Assembly (NCBI GenBank): GCA_008508345.1
Contig: QNGE01000914.1
Location: 1-64,000 of the forward strand
Length of the DNA: 64,000 bases
Source: Paragonimus westermani
Lineage: Eukaryota > Platyhelminthes > Trematoda > Plagiorchiida > Troglotrematidae
Reading direction: 5' to 3'
This document shows, piece after piece, positions 51,280 to 62,536 of this stretch. The position numbers were made by a program, and so were the translations under genes. The notes beneath the pieces were generated by a model. The model worked only from the letters and a program-made list of their open reading frames with translations, searched no databases and had not been told where the DNA came from. Within the stretch, counting starts at the first letter, position 1; each line of letters opens with the position of its first letter.

Positions 51280-53305
51280 GAGGTGATGCCGCATGATCTT
51301 AGGGATTCTCTTATCGTACCCTTGTTCAAAAGTGAGGGTAGCAAGTGATGCACAGACAGCTATCGAAGCATCAGTCTTCTGAACTGCGCAAGAAAGGTAC
51401 TCGCCAGAATCCTCCTGAACCGAGTGAATGCGAACGTTTTGAAGGACAATGTTCCCGAAAAGTGTGAATTCCGAGTGAGTCGGAGTGCGATTGACTTGGT
51501 GTTTGCTGCTCGACAGCTTCAGGAGAAGTGTCGGGAACGGAACCAGCCCCCCTATGCTCTTTCGTGGACTTCATCAAGGCATGTGACTTTGTGAGTCGCG
51601 GAGCGTTGTGGACGGTGGTCGATAAGTTTGGATGTCTGAGTAAGTTCACCAATATTATTAGATTGCTGTATGTGGGCATGAGGACAAAGGTACAACCGTG
51701 TGGATCGACCTCTGATGATTATGACATTGTAACCGGCATGAAACAGGGTTGTGTGTTAGCCCCGGCCCTACTTAGCCTACAGTTGACTGAAATGGTAACA
51801 GTTGCTTTACAGGAGTCTGAAGAGGACAGCGTTGAGGCAGAGTGCCGGACGGCTGGACGCCTACTGAATATCCGACGCTTCGATGCTCCAATCTCGTTAC
51901 ATACCTCAACGAAGCGCATGATTCTGTTCGCAGATGACAGCTCGCTATTCACACACAGTGAAGAACTGCAGCACCTGGCGACAGCCTTCGCATCCACGGC
52001 ATCCAAGTTTGGACTGGATACCAACACAGGTAAGACCGTTTCTTTATTTCAGCCTTCTCCTGGTGGAGGTGTAGAAACAGTACCTCCACCCCAAATTCGT
52101 GTCAATGCAGACGTCGTCGACAGCTGCGGGAACTTTTGCTACTTGAGTAGCAACTTGTCGACACATTTGTCCGTGGACCGCGAGCTGAGAGCGCGTGTGA
52201 CGAAGACCAGTGCTGCTTTAGGGCGTCTTGAAAGGCGTGTCTGGAAGATTCATAGCCTGAAGATGGCCACCAAGCTGTGTGTCTACCGTTCAATGGTGCC
52301 GTCTATACCGCTGTATGGCAGTGAGACGTGGACATTGTACCAGTGGAACGTGAGCTAACTGAGCGGCTTCCATGTGCAGTGACTGAGGCGAATCATGGGT
52401 ATTCGGCGGTCGGATATGATTCCGAACACTGAGGTACTACGGCCAGCGAACATGGACAGGATGGAAGCCATGCTAATGCTGAACCAGCTCCGTTGGTTTG
52501 GTCACGTCTCTCGGATGGGCGATGACCGTATCCCGAAGCAGTTGCTGTGCGGACAAGTGAAATCAGGTAAGCGAAATCCCAGTGGTCAAAATTGAAGATA
52601 CCAGGATGTTGTGCAGGTAAGTCTTTCACGTTGTAACACTGATTTTAGATGTTGGGAAGATTTGGCATTGAACCGGACGGCTGGAGGAATACGGTCCGGG
52701 CGGGTGTCCACAAGTTCAGCGAGCAGTTATTGCGCGGCCGCGAGCGGAAGCGTGCGGTACGCAAGGAAACCATCGATGCCATAGGTCGCGATGACGTGAC
52801 TGTATGGCGTTGCGATATGTGCGGTCGCAAATGCGCTGGCCACTTGCGATTAGTAGGTCACCAACGTACTCATAGTACACCATCGGCAAAGAGACGACGA
52901 GTACGTTAGGCTCAGGTCAGGTAGGTCATATCACTATATTTACTATGCTTCTGTTAATGACTGCACCAACCATCAGCCTGATCGTATGGCAATTAATCTG
53001 CTCCTCTTTTCAGAAACGTGGGTGTCTGCAACCTCCTACCCGTTCATTTCTTCGACTTTCTTGGTGCATTGTATGATGAATGGTCTGCCTGGCTTTTCAT
53101 AGATCAATATGAATTTTGTTTTTCACCCTTGGCTTCTCTAGTATGCACTCCCATACCGAAACGCTTCTTGCATTACATTTTACATATCTTCCTTCTTAGT
53201 TTGGATCCTGTCGCTGCAGTCTCTGTCTGTTTATTATCTGAGAGATAAGCGTTTCCTATTCGTGCTAGCCAATCAACTGGCTAACCAGCATTGACCAGCT
53301 AGAGG
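51280..53305 (+). pseudogene. RTE-like LINE: reverse transcriptase to 3' end
   Basis: The RT starts with MPHDLRDSLIVPLFKSEGSK (51,285 on) and SYRSISLL...KVLARILLNR. After a frameshift near 51,565 a 276-codon frame (to 52,358) carries motif A FVDFIKACDFVSRGALW (Asp14), motif B GMKQGCVLAPAL (residues 70-81), the catalytic FADD at residues 134-137, and LYGSETWT (262-269). The same frame resumes after two stops with LNQLRWFGHVSRMGDDRIPK and, after a further stop, VQVSLSRC...CWEDLALNRTA. A one-base shift near 52,680 then leads to the C-terminal C2H2 finger (52,811-52,873; C-x2-C-x12-H-x3-H) and a TAG at 52,907-52,909. The 3' untranslated region runs to about 53,305 and ends near a TAGCCA/TGGCTA hairpin. 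Catalytic residues are kept but at least two frameshifts and four stops make it inactive; it has no endonuclease on this strand. Confidence 0.85.
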
Positions 53306-54599
53306 CAAAGGCCTCACTCAAACACCCACTGGTCTTATTCTTCGTGTTAACGCTGGATTTATGGTGTGTAGATGGAACCGCGAATAAAGCAACGCAAGCC
53401 ACTTACGGTGGTGGTTAAGCACAAGTGTCCTTTGGCTTCGGTCACTGTGACAGGCTAATCCGAATCGGATGCCACCAACCGTGTTTTGCCCAGGTAAGGC
53501 ATGAAAAACCTAGGTGCGTGGTTATTGTCTGAATTGTTCGCCTCAAGTCTTCACGAGAAAGCGGTTGCAGTGAGCACGGTGAATGAAAGCTTTTCTTAGA
53601 GTCCCAAAAAGTTTTTCAAACGTTTCATGAAGTTTACTACCGCTAACTCAGTAGTATTACCCACCATCAGGAGAGATAACTGTGCTATAGTATGTGTAGT
53701 TATCCGCCAGGGAGGTTTTTCGGGAAGTTACGTAGCAGTCACGTCTTAAAGTCATTTATCTTCAACTACTGAAATATTGAGGATTCCGCAGATACCTCAT
53801 TCTTATTTTTCTTTTCTATAGGGGGTTGGCAGAAAAACGTTCTATCCTCACAATTCCAAGTGAACCATGGGATCACAGCGTGTTTAGCAGACAAGTGATA
53901 TGAAATGAGGTGATGGTTATGTGAAGTAACCTCTCACCAACTGTAGTTACTCCCTCCTGTAGAATTCAATTTACGGTGTTCTTAGACAAAAGTTGTATAC
54001 GAACGACACTGTCTCACACTGTAGTGATTCTACACCTTTGACGTGTTTCTGACAAGCGGTGCTTTACGAGGGTTTCATGAGGGTCTTTCAAGAGGGCTGA
54101 CGCTCATGTAACATCAGAAAAGTCGTGCCGATCGGGAGATTTGGGTTCTCAAACTCGGACCCACGTACCAATAGCTTAGGCACCGAACCATCGAGAAGGT
54201 AGCTCAATATGGCGGTGCGATACTTATGCTGCACGAACTCACGTTGGTTTTCGGAGAGGAGAGTTTACCCAACGCTAAGCCCCTTAACTATTCGCACATC
54301 TACAGGTGGATAGTTTTCAACCCCCTTGTTCCCCTCCCATGTGGATGGGTATACTCCCCGTGGTCCTTCTCTAATCTAAGATCTCGCATTCCGAAGGATT
54401 GTTGATGACAAACGTAGTAAACTCTTAGTTGTGTCGGATAAAACGTGGCGTACGCTTAAACCACATGGACTACAAAAGTCCTAACAATACGCAATCTAAT
54501 CATTCGGAGTGTGATTAACTCACGTGGTCTACAGTGCGTTCACCCAAGGACTTTATGTGTCGTTCAAGACAGTGAAAGCCGAACTACTCCGCTGGGACG
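53306..54599. other. Non-coding stretch, nothing recognised
   Basis: No motif or repeat recognised between the RTE 3' end and the next LINE. Confidence 0.5.
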
Positions 54600-56110
54600 C
54601 ATCTGGTTCTCCCATTTGCTCCCGAGGTCTGGGTATGCAACTTAGAGGATATCAAGGAAGAGGAGGTTGCAGGGAAGCTGAGGAATCTCGGACTCCAGAG
54701 GTCACCCGACCCAGATGGTTTGCATCCGTGAGTAGTGAAGGAACCTGCGGATGTGTTTGTAGCTACGCTAACGTGACTGCTCAACATACCTTAGTAACAA
54801 GAAAAAATTCCTACACAGTGGAACCGTGAACTTGTCTGTCCATTATATAAGGATGCCAGCCACAAAAACGACCAATCAATTGCCGAACAGTGAGTCTTAC
54901 CTCTATTATTGGGAAGGTCATAAGGGATTTACTGGACAAGAGGCTCGGAAAGTATCTGCGGGCAAACAAATTTCTACATATTTGCCCGCATAGGTAGCTC
55001 CTGTCTGATCAACGTACTGCTAGCAAGAGGGCGTTGGGCTGAGGCTCAGACTAGTGAAACGCCAATAAACGTCGTGGTTTTGGACGTTAGCAAGGCTTTC
55101 GATGAAGTTCGACATAGAAGGTTCTTAAGCAAGCTCGAAGCATTCGGAGTCACTGGCCCCACCTTCCGCCGTAATCGTCACCACTCGGTTAGGGTGGATG
55201 AGACTAACTCTTCTTGGCGGGAGGCGTCCAGCGGGGTTCCTCAGGGAGCATTCTTGGGTCCACTGCTGTTTCCGACCTTCATCAATGGTCCTTCCAGAAT
55301 CACTGGATCACCATGTTTGGTATACGCTGGTACCCTCTAGGTGTGACGCGTCATGAAGTCGGCGGAAGATCGCGATGCTTTACAGACCGATCTTGATCAC
55401 CTAATGGTGAACTCCCAAGTGGGTTCTGCGGGTTACCTCATAAAAGTGTGTGTACATGCACATTAGGAGGACGGATAGAGTGGGAGCCTACCACCTGGCT
55501 GGGCAGTTATTCAGACAAGCAGAAAGCGGGCGCTGAGTTTTGTCTCAGTACCACTGAGGATGCAGAACAACACGGACACAACTTGCATATCAGCCCATGG
55601 AGTATTGGGGGTAAGCAAACGGTCCTTCAGTGGGTTAGCACCCAGGACCCTGGCTAGGTTGTTTGCCGCACATGTTAGACCAACTCTGGAGTACAGAGAA
55701 GAGGCAGTCTACTTTTGCACGAAGGGGGAGATACGAAAGCTGGGGGATTTTCAGAGAACGACCACCAGAAACGTGGTTAGAATGGAAGGGAAGACCTATG
55801 AAGAGAGACCATAACATCTTGACAGTTCTCCGTAAGGTCACGGACGTATTTGCAGAGGGTTACTACTGATACGCAGAATACTGGGGAGATAAATGGGTCC
55901 AGAGCCGGGCGCGTATTTCCTTCTCAAGAATGACGACAGGAAGCGTGGACACTGGATGAATACAAAGAAGCAAACTGCACACAATATGCTTACAGTCTAC
56001 AGCTGTTCGCGCACAGAAGTCAAATGCTGGAACGCCCATCTGTGTTCTCTGGTGGATTAGGAAGCAGACGACAAGTCTAAAATGAAACTAGACACAGGGA
56101 AAATCTGTGA
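54600..56110 (+). pseudogene. CR1/Jockey-like LINE, RT remains
   Basis: Plus-strand blocks in family order: EDIKEEEVAGKLRNLGLQRS and PDPDGLHP (from about 54,643); IPTQWNRELVCPLYKD; ARIGSSCLINVLLA; then the frame 55,074-55,340. That frame has motif A VVLDVSKAFDEVRHRRFLSK, motif B SGVPQGAFLGPLLFPTFING, and CLVYAGTL where the catalytic YADD should be. Further on are HVRPTLEYREEAVYF...QRTTTRNVVRMEGKTYEERP (55,663-55,814) and a C-terminal stretch with HNMLTVYSCSRTEVKCWNAH. This wording (LDVSKAFD, SGVPQG.LGPLLF) is typical of the CR1/Jockey side, unlike the CDP2-like elements beside it. Several stops and frameshifts and the lost DD make it inactive. The end is uncertain beyond 56,110. Confidence 0.75.
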
Positions 56111-56269
56111 CAGCAGGAACGACCGTAACCTGGTATCTCCACGGTGTACGAAAGTGAAGCGGCTTACACGATAATCAATACCTCTGCCTTTACGGAGAGG
56201 ACACTGAATACTAGTTATAGGTTATTATACATAGTTTTACACCCTGAGTTATTTTTATATACAGCCTAC

Positions 56270-56627
56270 GTCATCCTCAACATCCTCATCATCATAACTG
56301 CTGTGAGTCTTGCCTGAATGTACCGTAGCTCGGGCAGCCGCTCACCTCAACAGTGACAGGGAACAACCAAGAGGAAGAAACACCATCGAAAAAGACTCAG
56401 AACACAAAAACAATAATAAATATTATTACAAAAGAGGACCAAACAGAAGAACTGGAAATGGTACAAGTGTAGGTGCGCCATTGACTGCGGCACGCCACCC
56501 TCCCAGATAGCGTTTCTAACCAGAGATTTCAGCGGGTAAGATGACTCCAGCCAAGCAGCCAACACCCACCCACTGTGCTCAATAGAACAGTCAGGGTCTT
56601 CAAATCTCGTGACCACGTTCTTGCTTG
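56270..56627 (-). pseudogene. LINE 'R1': 3' end of an L1-type element
   Basis: Matches the 3' end of L1 (31,980-32,318) at about 90% by eye, including the shared string TAGCTCGGGCAGCC and the AATAATAAATATTATTA run. The tail of CATCCT/CATCAT units (56,271-56,293) marks the element's 3' end. Homology stops at about 56,627, where a foreign segment begins, and resumes at 57,268 with sequence equivalent to L1's 32,762. About 443 bases of the element are therefore replaced. Confidence 0.75.
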
Positions 56628-57267
56628 CAAGAATACGAGTTTCGAAATCAGCCAAGATCTTCATGGGCGATGGATCAATGGTGTACACTTGGCACCCTGG
56701 CACAATCGCGGCAAGTTCTTTAAAGGCGGGGCGAGTGTGGTGGATACTCAGGCCGGAGGTGTGGGAATTCCAGCACTCGGCGGAATACCTCGACACCGGA
56801 GGATGCACGTCCAAAACCCCACAACGAGCGGATCGGGGACGGCGGGGGCGACCGGATGAGTCATCGCTCGACTATATCGGACCAACGGGCGAGACATGGC
56901 AGGGAAAAGAGAAGGGACGACGAGATCGAAAGCGCGATTATTCCAACATTCGCAGGAATATCGCAAAGCCGTCAAGGACTACGTTCAGAAGCCAGCGGAG
57001 ATAGACGGAGGAGAACAAGGACGACCGGACGAGCCATCGCCCAACGAAATCGGACCTACGGGCGAAAAATGGCAGGCAGAAAACCTCTCGATAGACGGCG
57101 CCGATCACACGCATAATCCGGGCAAAAGTGCATACGATGAGTGAGCGGGAACCTGGGGGTGTTGTGATCCGGAATACTGACTAATGAACGCGAGCGCACG
57201 TGTGGCATGAGGACTAGCGTATTCGACAATACAGATTGTGCTTTATTGGACGCCCTCTCGCTACAAC
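56628..57267 (+). mobile_element. GC-rich insert with ~173-bp repeat and an LTR-like end
   Basis: 640 bases not present in L1 interrupt the R1/R2 LINE. Two imperfect direct copies, from about 56,767 and 56,940, share ATTCCA-CA-TCG-GGAATA, GCGGGGGCGACCGGA versus ACAAGGACGACCGGA, and ATCGGACC...ACGGGCGA...ATGGCAGG. In the plus frame this gives GPTGETWQ and GPTGEKWQ. A G-rich run (GAGCGGGAACCTGGGGG, about 57,143-57,159) is followed by TGTTGTGATCC at 57,160, and the insert ends CTACAACA at 57,268. TGTTG...CAACA ends after a purine-rich run suggest the 3' end of an LTR element with a very short (about 109 bp) LTR. No pol motif is visible, so the element class is not settled. Confidence 0.45.
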
Positions 57268-59425
57268 AGTGCTACCCAATTATGTGAAACTGGCCACAGT
57301 CTCGAGTGGATTACCTGCAATGAAGAAAGTAGGAGTGGAAATGCTCCAGTCATGAAACATCGCTTTGCACTTTCAAGGTGCGAAGAGCATTTCACAAAAA
57401 CCAGCCCGGTCACACACCTTGTCCAGTATGATCTCCAAGTCTTCGACAGAAGAACTAGGTTATATAATATCATCCACATATAACTGACCAGCCAATCAAG
57501 CGCCAACAAGAAGCTTAACACCAAACTCAATGGACTCCTCGAACAAACCCCACAGAATGTCGTCCATGATCAAATTCAACGAGAGGGGAAAACGGACAAC
57601 CTTGATGAACGCCACCAGAGGTAAGAAACGACCAACACAGTTGTTCATAGACTCCAGCCTGCTTGCAAAGTGAACATACAGTGATCTCAACAGATTCACG
57701 TATTTCCCTGGTACTTCCCTGCGAAGAAGACATCTCCAGAGAACGCTACGAGCAATCGAATAAAAAGCAGACTTCAGGTCCAATAACATCACGAACCGTC
57801 ATTTACCTCTAACACTGTCTATGGCTCCAACATCCGTCACAAGCCAAACATGTAATCAACGCACCATCGACCGGATCAGAATCCTGCCTGGTCTACGCGC
57901 GTCTGACTTTCTTTGGACTTAGTGAGCAGGCGTAGTATGAGACCAGTAAGCAACCTGGACCTGACAAATACCAGACCGATGCCTTTGTGGTTGTCACAGA
58001 GAATTTGGACCACATTTTTTGAAAACGGGAGTTACTGTTGATAAACACTGATCACGAAGTAACACTTCAGCTTTCTAAACCACCTGACGGAGTTTCCTCG
58101 GTTATAATTTCAAACTCTCCCCATCCAACTTGAAAACAGCACAGAGGAAATCTGATCCGCGAGAATTGTTACGATTATACGACAAACTCCAGGACCACTC
58201 TAACCACTCTGACAGAGAGCTGTCTGGAACACAGTAACACAATAAACACCTGCATCCCGTCCTCTACATCGTTTGATTGAGGCCAGCTGAACTGTTTCTC
58301 GAAATGTTTGCTCAAACTGTCAAGTCGGTGCGATTGGTTGGTGAGTGATTAGTGAACCATCTTTTTCACATGTGGTCTCAAGTACTCCGAATTGACGGTC
58401 AGTACAACCACAGATCAGGAGAAGGGTTTTCTGTCAGTCCCAACTAAACAGGCTCGTTCCACTTCGCTCGACTGCTCGGTCAACTGGTGCTCACTGTCTT
58501 CGCACAACCCTTCGGTCAGCTTTCGCAATCGCCCGCTAGTATGATGAAGTCCGGGCGTTCAGTCTGCTTCAGAAGCTCAACCTGTGCGTCGCGGAACACA
58601 TTTCTGCTAGCACCAAAACACTATCCGTCGAAGCATTCGCCGACATAATGTACATTCGGTGCTTTCCCGAATCGCGTTGACGGACTTCAACCAACGTATT
58701 AAGTCTGGCAGTGCACCATCAACTGTTCACCAGCATCAAGTCGAGAGAACGTTGCTCCGGTCTGGAACTCAGCGCGATTTCCACCCCAGCTTCATCAAGA
58801 GATTCGGCTTCGGCGTCAACACAGACCTTAAGACAGAAGCATCTAGATCGACAGTTATCTAGAAGTGAACCCAATTGGACAACCGTGCTAGAATCGTAGA
58901 CTCGCGTCCCCGACATGTACCACACATCAAGCACCAGATTTGGAGGGGACTCACCAAAGCAGCTTGCTGACTGGCTTGTCAGACAGTGCGGATATTGAAG
59001 GCGCTAACGTTTACCAGTTAACATCGCCCTGGAAAACAATTATCACCCGAAGGCACATGGAAGGCAGAAATCTTGGGGCAGTGATTTTGAAAGAGGAAAT
59101 TGTAACGGGTGAATAGTGTCACCGTCGGGAGAACAGTAAATTTTGGTACTTCCCCACAAATCATGCCACGGAACGAGGCCCACTTGAGGGGCACCACCCC
59201 GAGTCTCTGACTCAAAAGTCTGACCAGCCAGACAACATGATACAGGGTTCTCCAAGAGAAACCTACCCGTGACCAATGACTCAAAAATCGGATTCACTAG
59301 TAAGTGAGGTGTTTGCCTAGCCCAAGGAGGTAATGAATAAGACATCGCTGTCTGATTCTCAGCACGTCTATACACAGTACATGTAGTCAATAGGCTCTCC
59401 AATGAAACTAAATGTCTATCGACCG
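57268..59425 (-). pseudogene. LINE 'R2': duplicate of L1
   Basis: Equivalent to L1 from 32,762 to its broken 5' end at 34,919. It shares the same endonuclease deletion, the SGTRV change in place of SETRV, the same stops and the same 5' breakpoint. Sharing all these defects shows one decayed copy was duplicated, rather than two independent insertions. With R1 it would make one element interrupted by the insert. Confidence 0.85.
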
Positions 59426-59539
59426 CATTCATCCTCATCCTCATCATTATAACAGCCACGTGCCTGACCAAAGGTACTGTGGCTGGGGTCGTCGCTCACC
59501 TCAACAGTGACGTGGAATATCCTAGAAGGAAACGTTAAT

Positions 59540-60034
59540 AAGAAGGTTAACAAATATTAAGGAAGACTAAGCAGAACTAGAAATGGTATGGACACAGGTA
59601 CGCCATTGACTGCGACACACCGCCATCTCGGATAGCCTATCTATCCACATCGCTCAGTGGAATACTCAAGGTCTTCATAATTCGTGACCATGTTGTTGTT
59701 TCACGACCACGAGGTTTTACCCAGCTGTTAACAGTTCAGTATATAATGCACGGTACGGCAAACACGCAGCTGGCATACGGAGCACGTGCAACGTAATTAG
59801 TTGACCAATTGATCGCGCATCCCGAACGTTCCGGAATACACGCCGGCGAACTGCCACATTGCTCACGCGATCAGCACACTTAATGTGGCCTAAGTGACAG
59901 AGACAACGACGGTCAAACACAGCAAGTCTGTTGATATCTTCCTTGTGAACAGGCCACGTTTTCGAACCATACATTAAAATGGAACGCACACAGGCGTTAT
60001 ATATAGCGACAACAGAACGTCTTTTCGACGCCAC
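59540..60034 (-). pseudogene. Post-RT segment of LINE R3
   Basis: Frame 60,034-59,717 reads SVVAIYNACVRSILMYGSKT, then INRLAVFDRRCLCHLGHIKC, RRRVFRNVRDARSIGQLITL and HVLRMP. This is the family's usual region after the RT palm ('vraIYNasVRsiLLYGSETWp... RLSVFDhRCLR... LRWLGHVLRMP'), thought to act as thumb/connection. The frame then runs out of recognisable sequence near 59,650, and the 3' untranslated region begins. Confidence 0.75.
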
Positions 60035-60160
60035 AGATGATGCAGTTTGGAAAAGGCAACTCGTGCCTTTGCTATCCTCGCTGATATCTCACTAGCAATA
60101 TTACAGGCTGACAGGATAGTGCTGCCCAACTATGTGAAGGTGTCCGCAGTCTCAAGCGGA

Positions 60161-60972
60161 TTACCTGCAATAAAGAAAGTAGGGGGTGGAAATGCCCCAG
60201 TCTTGAAGCAGCACTTTGCAGTTTGAAGGTGCGAGGCGCATTCCATAGAGACCAGCCCGGTCACTTACCTTGTTCAGCATGGTCTGCATGTCTTCGACAG
60301 AGGGGCTAAGTAAGACAATGTCGTCCGCGTCCTCCAGATCGGTCAATCTAGCGCCAGGAAGAAGCTCAACAACAAGCCCACTAGATTCACAAAGCGTCCC
60401 CTCCAAAATGGCGTCCAGGACAAAATTGAACAGGGAGGGGGAAATCATACACCCCTGTCGAACATCACTAGAAGTGATAAACGTCCGAGACAGATGTCCA
60501 TAAACTCTCATCCCGTTTGCAGAGTGAGCGTACAGTGACCTCAATAAATGCACGTATTTCTCTGGTACTCCCCTGCGAAGGAGACAGCTCCAGAAAACGT
60601 TACGAGCAACCGAATCGAAAACAGCCCTCAGGTCCAAAAAGACCACGATCGTCGGCTGCCTATATGGATGCCGATGTTCCAAGATCCGTCGTAAGGCAAA
60701 AATGTGATCAACACCCCCCTCCGACCGGATCTGAATCCTGCTTGTTCTTCACGTATCTGACTTTCTCTGGGTTTAGTGAGCCGACGTAAAATGAGACCAG
60801 TGAGTAACTTGGACTCAACAGACACCAAACTGATGCCTCTGTGGTTGTCACATAGACTTCGGGACCCCTTTTTGAAAACGGGAATGACTGTTGATAGGCA
60901 CCAATCACGCGGTACATCTTCAGTCTCCCAGATCGTCTGCAGAAGTTTCGTCAGTTCTGATAGCAACCTCAC
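60161..60972 (-). pseudogene. Reverse transcriptase of LINE R3 (two frames, altered active site)
   Basis: The first frame (60,972-60,628) holds VRLLSELTKLLQTIWETEDV, PRDWCLSTVIPVFKKGSRSL and NHRGISLVSVESKLL...EEQAGFRSGR, the RT fingers region. A frameshift at six C's near 60,713 moves it to the frame 60,682-60,161 (173 codons). That frame carries motif A VVFLDLRAVFDSVARNVF (first Asp17), motif B DVRQGCMISPSLFNFVLD, and LTDLEDADDIVLL (residues 113-125), where the family has YADD. Tyr-to-Asp at this place is expected to harm polymerase function. The homopolymer shift is also in the left copy at about 36,207, so it is older than the duplication or is a shared sequencing error. Confidence 0.8.
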
Positions 60973-62536
60973 TCCACCATCCTTGGAAGAGAAGGAGAGA
61001 GGAGGTCTGGACCAGGAGCCTTATTACGCTCCAATAACTTGAGCTCCAGGACCACTTCTGCTTCCGAGGGAGGACCGTCTGGAATACAATAGCTGGCCAA
61101 TCGAGTCCCGTCGTCCACATGATCTGGTTGAGGCCAACTGAACTGTTTTTCAAAATGTTCAGCCCACCGGTCAAGTCGGCGCGACTGGCTGGTGATAAGT
61201 GAACCATCTTTTTCACATATGGTCTCACTTACACCGACTTGACGGCCAGTACAACCACGGATCAGGGAGAAAAGCCTTCTGCTATTTCCAGATATAAAGG
61301 CCTCTTCCATCTCTTTCGATTGTTGGACCAAGTAGTGCTCACGGTCTTTGCGCAAGCTTTTAGTCAGCATGCGTTTAAGTTCTCGACGGTCATCATCGTA
61401 TTCAGAACCAGGTGGGATAGAACGACGCTTGTTCATAAGATTTATCGACGTGACGGAAATCCAGTTCTGACGAAACTGAACAGCTCCTTCGGAGCGTGCC
61501 TGTTCACAGCACGCTTTCATAGCTCCGGCGATTTGTTCCCAGTGTTCGTTAGGATCGTTCGTCTGACTCGAACTGGGCAACTTCTCTGCCAACGCTTTTT
61601 GGTAAGCGTTCTTCACATCCTCATCGCTCGAATGCCAGTTAAACACCTTGCATTTACGAGCGTAAGTCCTCTGGGCAAATGACAAAACGAAACGGGCACG
61701 CACAACGGCATGGTCCGAGTCCAGGTGGTTGCTCCAAAAGGCACGACAGTCCTTAACAGAGTGGCGCCACCTGTAACTAACTGCTATATGATCCAACTGC
61801 GTCCACGGCTGAGAAGCACACGGAGGTCTCCAAGTAACACAGTGCTTCTTCCTGTGTTGGAATGCAGTGCTCGAAATATATAGACCGTGGGATGCGCACA
61901 GCTGTAGTAGTCTTTCGCCATTGTCAGTTCGTTGTGCCCGGACACCAAACATACCTCCTAGCCGCTTCTCATCCGAAGAAAGACGACCAAGCTGAGCATT
62001 AAAATCGCCCGCTAGTATGATGATGTCTGAGTGTTTAGACTGCCTCAGAAGGTCAACGAGGGCGTCATAGAACGCATCCTTGGTAGCATCCGGACAGCTG
62101 TCCGTCGGAGCGTACGCCGATATAATGAATACACAACGCCTTTCTGATTTGCGTCGACAGACTTTTACCGACGTATTGAGTCTGACAGCGCACAAGCGAC
62201 TGTTCACTGGGATCCAATCGAGCAAACATTGCTCTGCACGGGAACTCAGTGCGATTCCCACTCCAGCTCGACCGCGAGATTCAGCTTCGGCGTCACCAGA
62301 AACCCTGAGACAGAAGCGCTTGGATCGACAGCTATCTAGAGGTGAGCTCAAATGGATAACTGTGCTAGAGTCGTAGACTCGCGTCTCCGACACACAGCAC
62401 ACATCAAGCTCCAGACTTGAGAGAGTACTTGCCAGAGCAGCTTGCTGACCGATTTGTCGGAGAGTGCGGACATTGAAGGCGCCAATGTTTACCAGTTGTC
62501 TTGGCCTCAGAAAACAATTATCGCCCGAAGGCACAT
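60969..62536 (-). CDS. APE-type endonuclease plus linker of LINE R3 (intact frame)
   Basis: An open frame of about 521 codons. The nuclease would nick target DNA to prime reverse transcription in the nucleus. Numbered from VPSGDNCF (a GTG at 62,534), all apurinic-endonuclease-like motifs are present: AFNVRTL (19-25), SETRV (49-53, catalytic Glu50), SAYAPTD (139-145), GDFNAQLG (176-183), TWRPP, QLDHIAVSYRWR (Asp248) and SDHAVV (273-278, catalytic His275). The linker leads to NKAPGPDLLSPSL, where the RT should begin, but a frameshift ends the frame at 60,969. The true start is not clear: the frame is open upstream (FISSAFH before VPSGD), and in related copies the N-terminal segment is joined in frame. 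Expression is not shown. Confidence 0.75.

Larger units (their letters stand above)
57268..60901. repeat. Duplicated block, right copy (partner 32,762-36,395)
   Basis: See the left copy for the comparison. The left edge coincides with the right edge of the 640-base insert; the right edge lies at AGGCAC inside the reading frame of R3. Here the sequence continues into the full element, while the left copy jumps to a 5' region. Confidence 0.9.

Noticed and set aside
52617..52648. A possible intron (CAG|GTAAGT ... TTTTAG) inside the RTE 3' coding region.
   Set aside because: Reading straight through gives VQVSLSRC...CWEDLALNRTA, the normal post-RT wording of RTE elements, so this is coding sequence. 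The later frame change is a one-base shift near 52,680.
54100..54215. Possible tRNA-like sequence around GGTTCTCAAACTCGG.
   Set aside because: No A box at the right distance and no cloverleaf pairing on either strand.
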